Counted from the first letter of the stretch, positions 7,331 to 14,588 are shown. The stretch is 17,995 bases of DNA from Alphaproteobacteria bacterium (GCA_012267605.1 JAAXGF010000292.1:1-17995); one strand, 5' to 3'. The notes: a model not told the origin generated them from the sequence alone. Program-made: numbers and translations.

Positions 7331-8480
7331 CGAGGAAATCCGCAAGACCCTCGGCGCGCCTCGGCGTATCACTCGCATCTTGGGCGACCGCGTCGAAATC
7401 CTCCTCGCCGACGATAGTCAGTCGAGAACAAAGGAGGCGCAAGAAACGCTGAACAACCAAAACGTTGTATAAGATCGTCGCGATCATCAATAATATAACA
7501 ATCGATCCAATCATAATTATCGTATGGAATATTATGGAAACAAACTCCTGTACATCTTTAACAGTACCTTGTTCTCCTCCCGCGGCCATACCAATTAAAT
7601 TTTGACTGCTGCCCACGATCAGTAAGCCGATCAAGAATAGAGCGATTAGAGACACGATGTAGAGAAAATAGATCCCGAGTAGGTTTTTGCCCGATATATC
7701 CAATGAAAACCGCAGATTGCCGAAACGGGTATGCGCGGCGACGTAATTGAGTTGGCGTGCCTTGTACCAGAAATAAGACAATCCCAGTGTCGGCAGAAAC
7801 AGGAAATAGTTGAGCATCCACCGGCCCATGAGGTCACCGGCTCGGCCATCAAACTGAAATGTTCGGTTGCCCATGAGGGTATTGTTCATCCGGTAGTGTT
7901 CGAGGCCGATGTGCATCATCGGCATGGCGACGCCCATGGAAATGAAGGCCAAAAGCAAATAGCCCATCCACAACACGCCGTAGCGCGCCGCCGATCCGAT
8001 CTGGGCAAAGCGGATGCCGCGCCAAAGGGTACGGCTCAACCGGTAGCGCCGGGCACGGTAAATGGCGACGCCAATCAAGAAGAAGATCGCGAGCATATAG
8101 ATAACTTCTAGGATGGCGGATGTAATTGGGAATGCTTCGCCGTAGAACTCGATAAAAACGCTATAAGTTAGGATAATTGGCGCGAAAATTGCGAAAACGA
8201 TGACAAACCCGGTGAATAGTTCTTTTCCGGTACCGGTATATTCAAATGCGTCGCCGTTAAAGGCGACATGGCGCCAAAGGTATCGGCGCACCCGGGTCTT
8301 GCCCCAAAATCGATAAATTCCGAGTGTGACGAGGTTCAACAGTGAATTGACCGCGACGATCCGCGCAAGCGCACCGGTAATCCCATCGTAGGAGATATGC
8401 AGGGTGGGGAGGTCCGCATTCTCTGGCACGCCGGAGGAACCGGTGGAATGCCCTTTTCCGTCCTTTATCAAATCGACCAT
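7314..8480 (-). CDS. YjgN/DUF898 family multi-spanning inner-membrane protein
   Basis: 388 residues from ATG 8480, with AAGG 9 nt upstream; a GTG at 8516 would add 12 residues. DUF898 landmarks: ARIVAVNSLLNLVTLGIYRFWGK (39-61), VRRYLWRHVAFNG (64-76), FEYTGTGKELFTGF (79-92), and a second related block, RARRYRLSRTLWRGIRF (142-158). An internal repeat in the FQFDGRAGDL...YFWYKARQLNYVAAHTRFGNLRF region (208-258) echoes the first block. Hydrophobic helices lie at about 90-110, 122-141, 167-188, 221-238, 266-290 and 315-343, plus a possible one at 40-56. Its molecular function is unknown. It is the first gene of a two-gene operon, and its last 17 nt encode the start of the M48 peptidase. Confidence 0.9.
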   Translation of the reverse strand: MVDLIKDGKGHSTGSSGVPENADLPTLHISYDGITGALARIVAVNSLLNLVTLGIYRFWGKTRVRRYLWRHVAFNGDAFEYTGTGKELFTGFVIVFAIFAPIILTYSVFIEFYGEAFPITSAILEVIYMLAIFFLIGVAIYRARRYRLSRTLWRGIRFAQIGSAARYGVLWMGYLLLAFISMGVAMPMMHIGLEHYRMNNTLMGNRTFQFDGRAGDLMGRWMLNYFLFLPTLGLSYFWYKARQLNYVAAHTRFGNLRFSLDISGKNLLGIYFLYIVSLIALFLIGLLIVGSSQNLIGMAAGGEQGTVKDVQEFVSIIFHTIIMIGSIVILLMIATILYNVLVVQRFLRLLCSRLTIVGEEDFDAVAQDASDTPRRAEGLADFLDVGGL

Positions 8481-8701
8481 TGAAAGTGCCTTAGTTGTTT
8501 GGAAACCAGCGGACACTAACCCACGGGTGTAAACAAATCATGCAGGCGATCGCCGCGAAATAGCAGCAAAATTTTTCTCAAGGGAAGTTCGAGAGTGAAT
8601 CATTAGGATCGAATTATCTGAAACTAAAGAAATTCTCCCTTGATTCCGCGCCCGCAAATTGTTGTGCTCGCTTGGCCGTCATAACATTGAAGCCAAAGAA
8701 T

Positions 8702-8725
8702 CCCGTCATACGCGGGCTTGACCCC
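8702..8725 (+). repeat. Decayed copy of the palindromic element
   Basis: CCCGTCATACGCGGGCTTGA followed by CCCC keeps the CCGTCAT head and the CTTGA loop of the intact copies, but only a GGG/CCC stem survives and the ATGGATC-type tail is missing. It is read as a degenerate or half element of the same family. Confidence 0.4.
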
Positions 8726-8896
8726 TTGCTGTCCGGTTTAAAATTCTGGAAGCGCCGCATGGCATCAATGCAATTGGTGTCCAAGTTTCGAGAGGCGATT
8801 CGGATTCGGACAGCGATTCACGAACCGCCGGGGAACAGTTGCCGCCAGGCTCTTCAACATCTTGAGGCCGCACGTAGCCGCTCATCCACATCACAA

Positions 8897-8930
8897 CCCG
8901 TCATCCACGTGCTTGACACGTGGATCCATC
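8897..8930 (+). repeat. Palindromic repeat element, copy 1
   Basis: A perfect 9-bp stem, ATCCACGTG (8903-8911) and CACGTGGAT (8917-8925), closes the loop CTTGA. Conserved flanks are CCGTC on the left and CCATC on the right. The 33 nt from 8898 to 8930 are identical to 12325-12357. It resembles the GTCATCC...GGATCCAT palindromes common in alphaproteobacterial intergenic DNA. Confidence 0.85.
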
Positions 8931-9037
8931 CTTCAGCCGCACCGACGATTGTTTGGAACGGTACTGTCGTACGGATTTGAGACACCACCGTTACACCTCG
9001 CCAGGAAGCGAATAAAACGGTAGAGCGCGGGGCGGTG

Positions 9038-9069
9038 ATGGATCGCCGTGTCAAGCACGGCGATGACGG
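9038..9069 (-). repeat. Palindromic repeat element, copy 2 (inverted)
   Basis: It has ATGG, then stem ATCGCCGTG (9042-9050), loop TCAAG, stem CACGGCGAT (9056-9064) and GACGG. This is the reverse orientation of copy 1. The stem differs at several positions from copy 1, yet both arms changed together, so all nine pairs are kept. Confidence 0.8.
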
Positions 9070-9209
9070 AGAAAACGAAAACGAGTATGCCAGCAGCATC
9101 TTTCACAGTAGCCACAAATTTAAGCCAAACACCGGTGAGTATAGCCCGCGTATGACAAAGGAATAGATAGATCGCGTGTGGCCTGAATGGCTGGAAGCAG
9201 GGATTCCGT

Positions 9210-11987
9210 TCAGGCGAGGGTCTGGTGCAATTCGTCGAGTGCCTGGTCTTGCCAGTGATAACCCATGTCGTCGACTTCGGCCTTAGCGTCGCTGTAGGCC
9301 TTGTAGGCTGCTTGCGCATTTCCTTCTTGGTGGTGGAGCCAGGCTTCCTCGATCAAGGCATCACAGAGATAAAGCCGCATGCCGGAGGGCTCGGCGATGT
9401 GGCGCGCCTGCTTCAAATCGTCCCACGCACCCCTGAAATCCCGCTGCGTCCGCCGGAAAGCGGCGCGGGCGATATGGCCCCGTGGGATATGATGTCGCGT
9501 TCCAGCCTTCTGCAGGTCATGAACGGCCTCATCGAATTTTGCACGGGCGGCTTCATCCCCAAGACGGGCGGCGATTTGGGCCATATTGAGGCGGTTAAGA
9601 GCAATCGTTAGCAAATTGTGTGGTACCCATTTCTGAAGTGCTGCCCGCACCCGTTTGGCCAAGCCGGGAAGCGTCGGCGGTGGTTCGGTGTGGAGTAAAA
9701 ATGCAGCGAAATAGAAGAATGCCAATGGACGGAAAATGACAGCTTCGGGATGTTCATGGGTCTGCCGATGTTCGGCTTCTTCAAACAGCGTTTTTGTCTG
9801 CTGCAAGTTGCCTTGCATCGCTAGAATATTGGCGTGGAGGACGCGACAGGTGAATTGATCATACTTGTGCTCTGTCTTGTCCATAAAATCTACCGTGTCT
9901 TTTGCTTGCTTCAGCGCGGCATCCACTTCGCCGTGCTGAAGCAGGAGTTTGCTCAAATTCAAACTGTTCTTAGCGGCATTCCAGTAGTCTTCAAGCTCGA
10001 TACTTAAAGCGATCTGGTGCTCGAAAGGGCCCTGGGCTTCCTTGAGTCGCCCCAACGCTTGCAGGGCGAAACCGGCCGAATTTAGGAGATATCCCTGATC
10101 CTGTTTGGATACCTCTTGCAGCGGCGCCTGCTGCCAACCGCCGGGAAAGAAGGCGGCGAGCGCGGCCAAATCGGTGCTGTATAGACCGAGCTGTGTCGTC
10201 CCATAGGCGCCGCCGCGTTCGATGCGCCGTTGATAGACTTCGGTCAGGGCCTCCTGGGCGCGGCCAGCGGCGACGCCGTGGTGGAGCGATTGGTACAGTG
10301 GCATCAGGCCGGCCTCGCCATCCGGTAGGTCGTCTTTTGGAATCTTTCGGAAATAGTCGAACAGACGAGAATGGGCCTGTTTCCAGGCCTCAGATCTGTC
10401 TTCTTTAAGCCGCGCGCCGAAATGTTCGCGCACCAGCGGGTGACCATCCACCGTTTCCCTTTCAGGCCGGGTGATCAACTTTAGCTTTTCGAGACGCGTG
10501 AGCGCATTGTCGAGCGGCGAAGCTTCCGAACCATGGAATGGTTCCGTGAGACCAACAATTGCCGGCTCGGCCACAACCGCTTGCAGCGCGGCCATGGGAG
10601 CAGGGCGATCGAACAGGCCGAGAAGATGGAGCGTCGCGGTCTCGGCGCCCTCTAATCCAAACCATTCCGCATAGGCCTGCAGCATGGCCTTGGCCTTTTC
10701 CGAGCCTGCTAAATTGCCATAGAGCAGTTTCACTTGATCGCGCTTGTGGATGTCGCCGTCGCCAGTCACGTCGACCAGATAGCGCCCGAGCAGGACGAGG
10801 CCGAAGGCGTGACCTCCCATTTCCTCAGAGGCCTGTATCATCTCCTCCGATGGTCCGGTGACACCAAGGGAAGCGAGCAATTCGGCGCCGTCCTCAGGTT
10901 TCAACGTTTGAACATCTACATGGGTTACGGCAAACCCTTCGTCAGCCGCCAGTTCCGCCAAGCGTTGGCGAGAAGTAACGATTGCCAGGCCATTCCAAGG
11001 ATGGCTGGCAAGCCGGTTGACAAAGTCACCTATGACGCGGTCATGGAAACGTCCGGCATCGGTGTGCCCCGGCGGATTTTGCAGCGGTTCCACTCCGTCC
11101 AGCACCAGGATCATGTTCTCCTGGCACACCAACTCCAGCGCCTTTTCCGCCTTAGCGTGAGAATCATAACTCTCGGGATTTTCGCCAAAGCTGCGCAACA
11201 GGTCGGAGAAAAAGCCTTCCGAACTAGTAATCTGACCCTTGGAGCCTTGGGAATAGAACGACCAGGTGAAGATGCGCTGTGCCCCGGCATAGGGCTTGGG
11301 CTTCTCGTTCTTCAGCTCCGCCAGCCAACGCGACACCAAGAATGACTTGCCGGTTCCGCCCTCGGCAATCAAGGCGACGATGTTGCGGTTTTCGCGATTG
11401 GTCCACTCCTCCGTCAACAGCGCCTTTTCTTCGGTACGGCCAATGAGTTTCGAGGAATGGGGAGTAGGGAGCCGATGAATCTCAAAGCGATTAGGGTCGG
11501 AAGTGGTCGCTGGTTGTGCGAAGGGGGGCTCGGATCTGCTGGGATGGCTATTTGTCTGGACTTCGTCGAAGTCCGGCTCGATCTCGGGGGCTGTTGATGG
11601 GGTTATGAATTCTTCCAGCCTCGATCGGGCTTCATTTTTGTCACAGTCGGTTAAATCAAGCCCTTTCAAATGCCCTACCAACTTTGGTAATTCACAAGGG
11701 CGGATCACCACGGGCGCCAAGAATCCATCCTGACCTTTTGGGTCGTCCCAATAGGCGGCCAACAGCTCGGATTCTGAGTATTCCGCTTCGATATAATCCG
11801 GTGAGAAGACACCAATGAGGTGGTCGCATTCCTCCAGTCTTCTTTTCATCCATTTTGCGATGCTTTGGCCGGCGCGAAGCTCCCACTCATGGACAAATGC
11901 TATATGGCCGAGCTTCTTCAGCGTCCAGCCGATCCATTGAGCCTTCTGGCTGTCTTTGCTCGTGTAGCTGATGAAGTATTTGGCCAT
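9210..11987 (-). CDS. TIR-STAND (NB-ARC-like)-TPR protein, probable anti-phage sensor
   Basis: 925 residues from ATG 11987 (GAGG with 7-nt spacer; a GTG at 12026 would add 13 residues). Residues 2-128 form a TIR domain: KYFISYTSKD, a BB-loop region VHEWELRAG (32-40), and SPDYIEAEYSESEL, where E74 aligns with the catalytic glutamate of TIR NADases. A linker covers 129-170. The STAND NTPase covers ~175-525: P-loop AEGGTGKS (208-215), Walker B MILVLDGVE (292-300), sensor IVTSR (336-340), a GxP-like GGHAFGLVLLGRYL (391-404), and GHPLVREHF (515-523) closing the winged helix. The rest is helical with TPR-like pairs (about 630-920), the likely ligand-sensing part. Known family logic is that TPR sensing drives oligomerisation and TIR NAD+ cleavage. 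It stands alone between palindromic repeats. The trigger is unknown. Confidence 0.88.
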   Translation of the reverse strand: MAKYFISYTSKDSQKAQWIGWTLKKLGHIAFVHEWELRAGQSIAKWMKRRLEECDHLIGVFSPDYIEAEYSESELLAAYWDDPKGQDGFLAPVVIRPCELPKLVGHLKGLDLTDCDKNEARSRLEEFITPSTAPEIEPDFDEVQTNSHPSRSEPPFAQPATTSDPNRFEIHRLPTPHSSKLIGRTEEKALLTEEWTNRENRNIVALIAEGGTGKSFLVSRWLAELKNEKPKPYAGAQRIFTWSFYSQGSKGQITSSEGFFSDLLRSFGENPESYDSHAKAEKALELVCQENMILVLDGVEPLQNPPGHTDAGRFHDRVIGDFVNRLASHPWNGLAIVTSRQRLAELAADEGFAVTHVDVQTLKPEDGAELLASLGVTGPSEEMIQASEEMGGHAFGLVLLGRYLVDVTGDGDIHKRDQVKLLYGNLAGSEKAKAMLQAYAEWFGLEGAETATLHLLGLFDRPAPMAALQAVVAEPAIVGLTEPFHGSEASPLDNALTRLEKLKLITRPERETVDGHPLVREHFGARLKEDRSEAWKQAHSRLFDYFRKIPKDDLPDGEAGLMPLYQSLHHGVAAGRAQEALTEVYQRRIERGGAYGTTQLGLYSTDLAALAAFFPGGWQQAPLQEVSKQDQGYLLNSAGFALQALGRLKEAQGPFEHQIALSIELEDYWNAAKNSLNLSKLLLQHGEVDAALKQAKDTVDFMDKTEHKYDQFTCRVLHANILAMQGNLQQTKTLFEEAEHRQTHEHPEAVIFRPLAFFYFAAFLLHTEPPPTLPGLAKRVRAALQKWVPHNLLTIALNRLNMAQIAARLGDEAARAKFDEAVHDLQKAGTRHHIPRGHIARAAFRRTQRDFRGAWDDLKQARHIAEPSGMRLYLCDALIEEAWLHHQEGNAQAAYKAYSDAKAEVDDMGYHWQDQALDELHQTLA

Positions 11988-11994
11988 GCCCCCG

Positions 11995-11998
11995 CCTC
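11995..11998 (-). promoter_or_regulatory. Shine-Dalgarno deciding the TIR-STAND start
   Basis: GAGG on the minus strand, 7 nt before ATG 11987, inside a GAGGCGGGGG run. It favours this ATG over the in-frame GTG at 12026 and places the TIR strand KYFISYT at residues 3-9. Confidence 0.6.
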
Positions 11999-12104
11999 GG
12001 CACTGTCTTTCGTTGTAACTATACACAAAGTTGAAGAATCACGAAGGCAGCCAACCGATACCGTTTGGTTTTTTATGAAACGAGGGACCGAGCGTGGGGC
12101 GCTC

Positions 12105-12135
12105 ATGGATCCTCGTATCGAGTACGAGGATGACG
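12105..12135 (-). repeat. Palindromic repeat element, copy 3 (inverted)
   Basis: Stem ATCCTCGTA (12109-12117), loop TCGAG, stem TACGAGGAT (12123-12131), flanked by ATGG and GACG. It has the same orientation as copy 2. Nine pairs are kept despite stem changes relative to the other copies. Confidence 0.8.
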
Positions 12136-12324
12136 ATAAAGGAAGAAATACAAGGATAACGAGGGAGGAGGTACGAGAACGAGGGGTGTAAGGAGCATGA
12201 GAATGGCGCGGTGGGGTGGCGACTGCGACCATTTAACTGGCCGCGATGCGATCGAAAATTCTAAATGCCGTGGCGAACTACCCCTTTCGTTCCCTGATTT
12301 TCTTTTTCATCCCCGCGTTTTTTT

Positions 12325-12357
12325 CCGTCATCCACGTGCTTGACACGTGGATCCATC
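12325..12357 (+). repeat. Palindromic repeat element, copy 4, at the imuB breakpoint
   Basis: It is identical over 33 nt to 8898-8930, with stem arms at 12330-12338 and 12344-12352. ImuB homology begins within ~20 nt of its right end, so the element marks the truncation point. A half copy lies just upstream at 12307-12317. Confidence 0.85.
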
Positions 12358-12374
12358 AGTCGGTACGCGTGTCC

Positions 12375-13112
12375 GTCCCCTTGCGGATGTTGCTCGACGA
12401 GCTTTGCCACCATCTCGAAGCCGACCGGCGTGGCCTTCGGCAAGCCCACTTGACCTTGTTCCGGGTCGATGGCGCCGGCCGCCGCCTGACCGTGGGCACG
12501 GCCCGAGCCACCCGTGACGCGGCACATCTAGCGCGTTTATTGGCCACCCGAATGGAAGGTTTCCAGTGCGGCTTCGGGGTCGATGCGATGACTCTGGCCG
12601 CTGGCCAGACGGAATGCCAACCCACCGTGCAACCGGCGTTGCTGGGCGCGCCGGGGGAGGAGGCGAGCTTGGCGGCACTGGTCGATCGCCTTGCCAACCG
12701 TTTGGGTCCGGGGCGGGTATTCCGTATGGTGCCGCGCGCGAGTCATGTGCCGGAGCGCGCCGTGGCGCGCATTCCCGCCATGGCGCCCCCGGTGGCATCG
12801 TCTTGGCGCCGCGAGGTATGCCGTCCGCCCCGTCTGTTTCCGCGCCCCGAGTCGATCGAGGCCACGGCTATGGTGCCGGACGCACCGCCAGTGCGATTTC
12901 GTTGGCGTGGCCGGGCGTATCGGGTGGTTCACGCCAGCGGGCCCGAACGGCTGGCCGCCGAGTGGTGGCATATGGCGGCTTTTGACAGCCATGACTATCG
13001 CGACTATTACCGGCTGGAAGATACCGACGGCACCCGCTTTTGGGTTTACCTTTAGGGCCCCTACGGCGGTGACCGGCAAGCGGCTTGGTATATGCACGGC
13101 TTGTTCGCCTGA
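12375..13112 (+). pseudogene. imuB: imuB remnant: C-terminal half of the inactive Y-family polymerase ImuB
   Basis: The frame encodes the C-terminal half of ImuB, the catalytically dead Y-family protein that bridges the beta clamp and DnaE2 in SOS mutagenesis. Recognisable parts are LLDELCHHLEADRRG...LTLFRVDG, TRDAAHLARLL, LVDRLANRLG, SHVPERAV, PRLFPRPESIEATAMVPDAP, VRFRWRGRAYRV, GPERLAAEWW and the DYYRLEDTDGTRFWVY end. The polymerase palm/fingers half and any imuA are absent; homology starts just after a palindromic repeat. A second lesion is an in-frame TAG at 13053-13055, after which the original frame continues GPYGGDRQAAWYMHGLFA to a TGA at 13110-13112. That matches the usual HGLFA C-terminus, so the TAG is a nonsense mutation. 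An open frame begins at ATG 12246, but its first part is not ImuB. Confidence 0.88.
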
Positions 13113-13116
13113 CCTC

Positions 13117-13150
13117 GCGCCTTAAAGCGCCGATCTTATTTTTTTATTTT
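13117..13150 (+). terminator. Possible weak terminator after the imuB remnant
   Basis: GCGC (13117-13120), CTTAAA, then GCGC (13127-13130) form a short hairpin, followed by a T-rich tract (13136-13150). The stem is only four pairs, so this is a weak call. Confidence 0.25.
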
Positions 13151-13200
13151 ATGTATTAGAAAAATATCTTAACTCATTATTTTAAAATAAAATTACTGAA
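13141..13200. promoter_or_regulatory. AT-rich leader of the pentapeptide gene
   Basis: Only 7 of these 60 bases are G or C, in sharp contrast to both sides. It includes the 12-bp palindrome TATTTTAAAATA. It probably carries the promoter for the pentapeptide gene, but several overlapping -10-like hexamers make an exact call impossible. Confidence 0.4.
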
Positions 13201-13207
13201 GCGATAC

Positions 13208-13212
13208 GGGAG
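13208..13212 (+). promoter_or_regulatory. Shine-Dalgarno deciding the pentapeptide start
   Basis: GGGAG lies 7 nt before the ATG at 13220 but only 1 nt before the ATG at 13214. It therefore supports initiation at the second ATG. Confidence 0.55.
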
Positions 13213-13219
13213 TATGAAC

Positions 13220-13690
13220 ATGCGGATTATCGGTGGTGTCCTGTTCATCCTCGTGATGGCTTTCGCCAATCTCTCGGCGCTGGCGGAAAGCTATAAATAC
13301 AAAAGAGAGGATCTTGAGAAACTCAAAACAACCGGGAATTGCGTTAGCTGTTACTTACGCGGCGCCAAGCTGAACGGATTGGATCTGAGCGGCGCCGATT
13401 TGAAGATGGTCAAGCTGAATAAAAGCAATCTCACGGGCGTGAATTTGAGTGGCGCCGATCTCTTTGCCTCCGATTTCACGAACGCCAAAATGCGCGGGGC
13501 TAATTTGAGCGGCGCCAATCTCCACGCTGCCTATCTCCGTGGCACCGATCTGCGGGAAAGCGATTTGAGCGGCACCAATCTCGAAAACGCCGTGCTTCTC
13601 AACGCCGATTTGCGGGGTGCCAACCTGGGGGGCGCGAGATTTTGCCACACCGTCATGCCGGACGGTCGCAAAATCAAGGGTACGTGCTGA
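13220..13690 (+). CDS. Secreted pentapeptide-repeat protein
   Basis: 156 residues from ATG 13220 (158 if ATG 13214 is used). Residues 1-22 are a signal peptide ending LSALA, so the protein is probably periplasmic. After a short helix comes CVSC (41-44) and then about 19 A(D/N)LxG-type pentapeptides to residue ~140 (NLSGADL, NLSGANL, DLSGTNL, DLRGANL). These should form a right-handed quadrilateral beta-helix. The end FCHTVMPDGRKIKGTC is the usual cap of this common subfamily, with cysteines at 142 and 156. The molecular role is unknown. DNA-gyrase-mimic functions are known for other pentapeptide proteins but are unlikely for an exported one. It sits between the imuB remnant and the dnaE2 fragment, genes normally adjacent. 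Confidence 0.88.
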   Translation: MRIIGGVLFILVMAFANLSALAESYKYKREDLEKLKTTGNCVSCYLRGAKLNGLDLSGADLKMVKLNKSNLTGVNLSGADLFASDFTNAKMRGANLSGANLHAAYLRGTDLRESDLSGTNLENAVLLNADLRGANLGGARFCHTVMPDGRKIKGTC

Positions 13691-13778
13691 GGCACCCATC
13701 CGGTAGTGCATCGACCCAAACGGAGGCGAGGGAAAATCCCCGGAATTCCTGACCGGGCGAGGTGAGGGCGCGGGCGGC

Positions 13779-13868
13779 ATGACGGCCTATGCCGAGCTAC
13801 AAGTCACCAGTAATTTCAGCTTCTTGCGGGGCGCTTCCCACGCCGACGAATTGGTGACGGCTGCCGCC
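13779..13868 (+). pseudogene. dnaE2: dnaE2 5' fragment (first ~30 codons)
   Basis: The first ~30 residues, MTAYAELQVTSNFSFLRG then ASHADELVTAAA, match the N-terminus of the PHP domain of error-prone polymerase DnaE2/ImuC. DnaE2 proteins exceed 1000 residues and continue at this point with an LG..ALAITD-type segment. Here the similarity stops abruptly. The fragment lies downstream of the imuB remnant on the same strand, as in a normal imuB-dnaE2 cassette. Confidence 0.82.
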
Positions 13869-14588
13869 GAGGCGACAACGACGGACCAAAGCCTGTCTAT
13901 CGCCAAAGCGGTCATTTCGACAGTCACGGCGCTGGCCACAAGAGACTTCGGACCATCAATAATGGCTGAGTTACCCAAGAGGCCTGTGTGCCCGACCTAC
14001 ACTGCCACAAAAATTTTTGATCCCTTCGTCGACAACGAATGGAAACCCATAAATGCGTTCATTGCGGCAAATGGGGGGAATTTAGAATTGCATTCGGAAT
14101 ATGATACCGGCGTGAATCGCGAGGTGCCGACATGCTTTGAAACAGACAAGCTCAAACAGTGCATTGAAAAGGTTGCACCGGGGTTGCTCTATCGGCAAAA
14201 AGGACCCGCCGTCATCGTGATCGGCGAAAGGGTGGGCAGCAAATTCGTCGCAAAAACGACCGAATATGTGATGTTACCCCAAGGTGGCCCAGTCTCGTTG
14301 TTGCCAATACAAGGAGGACCCTTTGTCACGACGAAATTCGAGTATGACTTCGAGAATGGTCAGCCGACCCGATTGAAGGTCGACCGACCTTCCGAACTGC
14401 TCGCGCTAGCCCAGTTTCCACTCGAGGTAGCAAAAGCGATAATATCGACCCCGACTGACCTATTGAAACTGAAGGTCGATTATTCGACGCAACAGAAAAC
14501 ACTGCTCGAGGCGCAAAAGGCCATCATCGAGACTCAACAGGGCATCATCGAAGCGCAGGAGAACTTAGATGCAGCGGAGAATCCATAA
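13779..14588 (+). CDS. Chimeric ORF: DnaE2 N-terminal 30 residues fused to an unrelated protein
   Basis: An uninterrupted 269-codon frame from ATG 13779. Residues 1-30 are DnaE2 (see the fragment entry). Residues ~32-269 are unrelated to any polymerase and not recognised. This part contains IAKAVISTVTAL (41-52) and a similar VAKAIISTPTDLL (217-229), a middle region with cysteines at 71, 119 and 128, a beta-rich stretch (143-200: AVIVIGERVGSKFV, TTEYVMLPQGG), and a C-terminal helix with seven-residue periodicity (AQKAIIE / TQQGIIE / AQENLDA), probably a short coiled coil. A GTGAGGG sequence lies ~11 nt before the ATG, so the fusion could be translated from the old dnaE2 start. It may be a 5'-truncated gene captured by the dnaE2 start, or a fortuitous fusion of two remnants. 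No function is assigned. Confidence 0.62.
   Translation: MTAYAELQVTSNFSFLRGASHADELVTAAAEATTTDQSLSIAKAVISTVTALATRDFGPSIMAELPKRPVCPTYTATKIFDPFVDNEWKPINAFIAANGGNLELHSEYDTGVNREVPTCFETDKLKQCIEKVAPGLLYRQKGPAVIVIGERVGSKFVAKTTEYVMLPQGGPVSLLPIQGGPFVTTKFEYDFENGQPTRLKVDRPSELLALAQFPLEVAKAIISTPTDLLKLKVDYSTQQKTLLEAQKAIIETQQGIIEAQENLDAAENP

Larger units (their letters stand above)
8481..9209. other. Gene-poor region with palindromic repeats
   Basis: About 730 nt between the 5' end of the YjgN gene and the 3' end of the TIR-STAND gene. A 102-codon frame at 8672-8980 reads through the palindromic repeat and has no recognisable domain, so it is not called. The region holds two intact palindromic elements (8897-8930, 9038-9069) and one decayed one (8702-8725). 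No terminator for the TIR-STAND gene was recognised. Confidence 0.55.
12027..12374. other. Non-coding junction between the TIR-STAND gene and the imuB remnant
   Basis: It contains two intact palindromic elements (12105-12135 and 12325-12357), a half element TCATCCCCGCG at 12307-12317, and purine-rich DNA (12136-12190). The plus-strand frame from ATG 12246 that runs into imuB is read here as accidental: its first ~43 codons are junction and palindrome sequence. A promoter for the TIR-STAND gene must lie here, but none is convincing. Confidence 0.5.

Noticed and set aside
8672..8980. 102-codon plus-strand frame
   Set aside because: It translates a palindromic repeat (the same VIHVLDTWIH peptide appears at the other copy), has no domain, and shows no Shine-Dalgarno.
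8702..9069. CRISPR array or attC-like sites
   Set aside because: The palindromes are few, irregularly spaced, in both orientations and have no uniform spacers; no cas or integron integrase gene is present.
10734..11345. 203-codon frame antisense to the TIR-STAND gene
   Set aside because: It lies wholly inside the NTPase-coding region, has no recognisable domain, and is a composition shadow.
12246..13055. Open 269-codon frame as an intact gene
   Set aside because: Its first ~43 codons read through junction DNA and a palindromic repeat. The rest is the C-terminal half of ImuB, ended early by an amber codon, so it is better described as a pseudogene.
13355..13780. 141-codon minus-strand frame with IGAAQIG-type repeats
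   Set aside because: The repeats are the reverse complement of the pentapeptide repeats. There is no independent evidence of coding.
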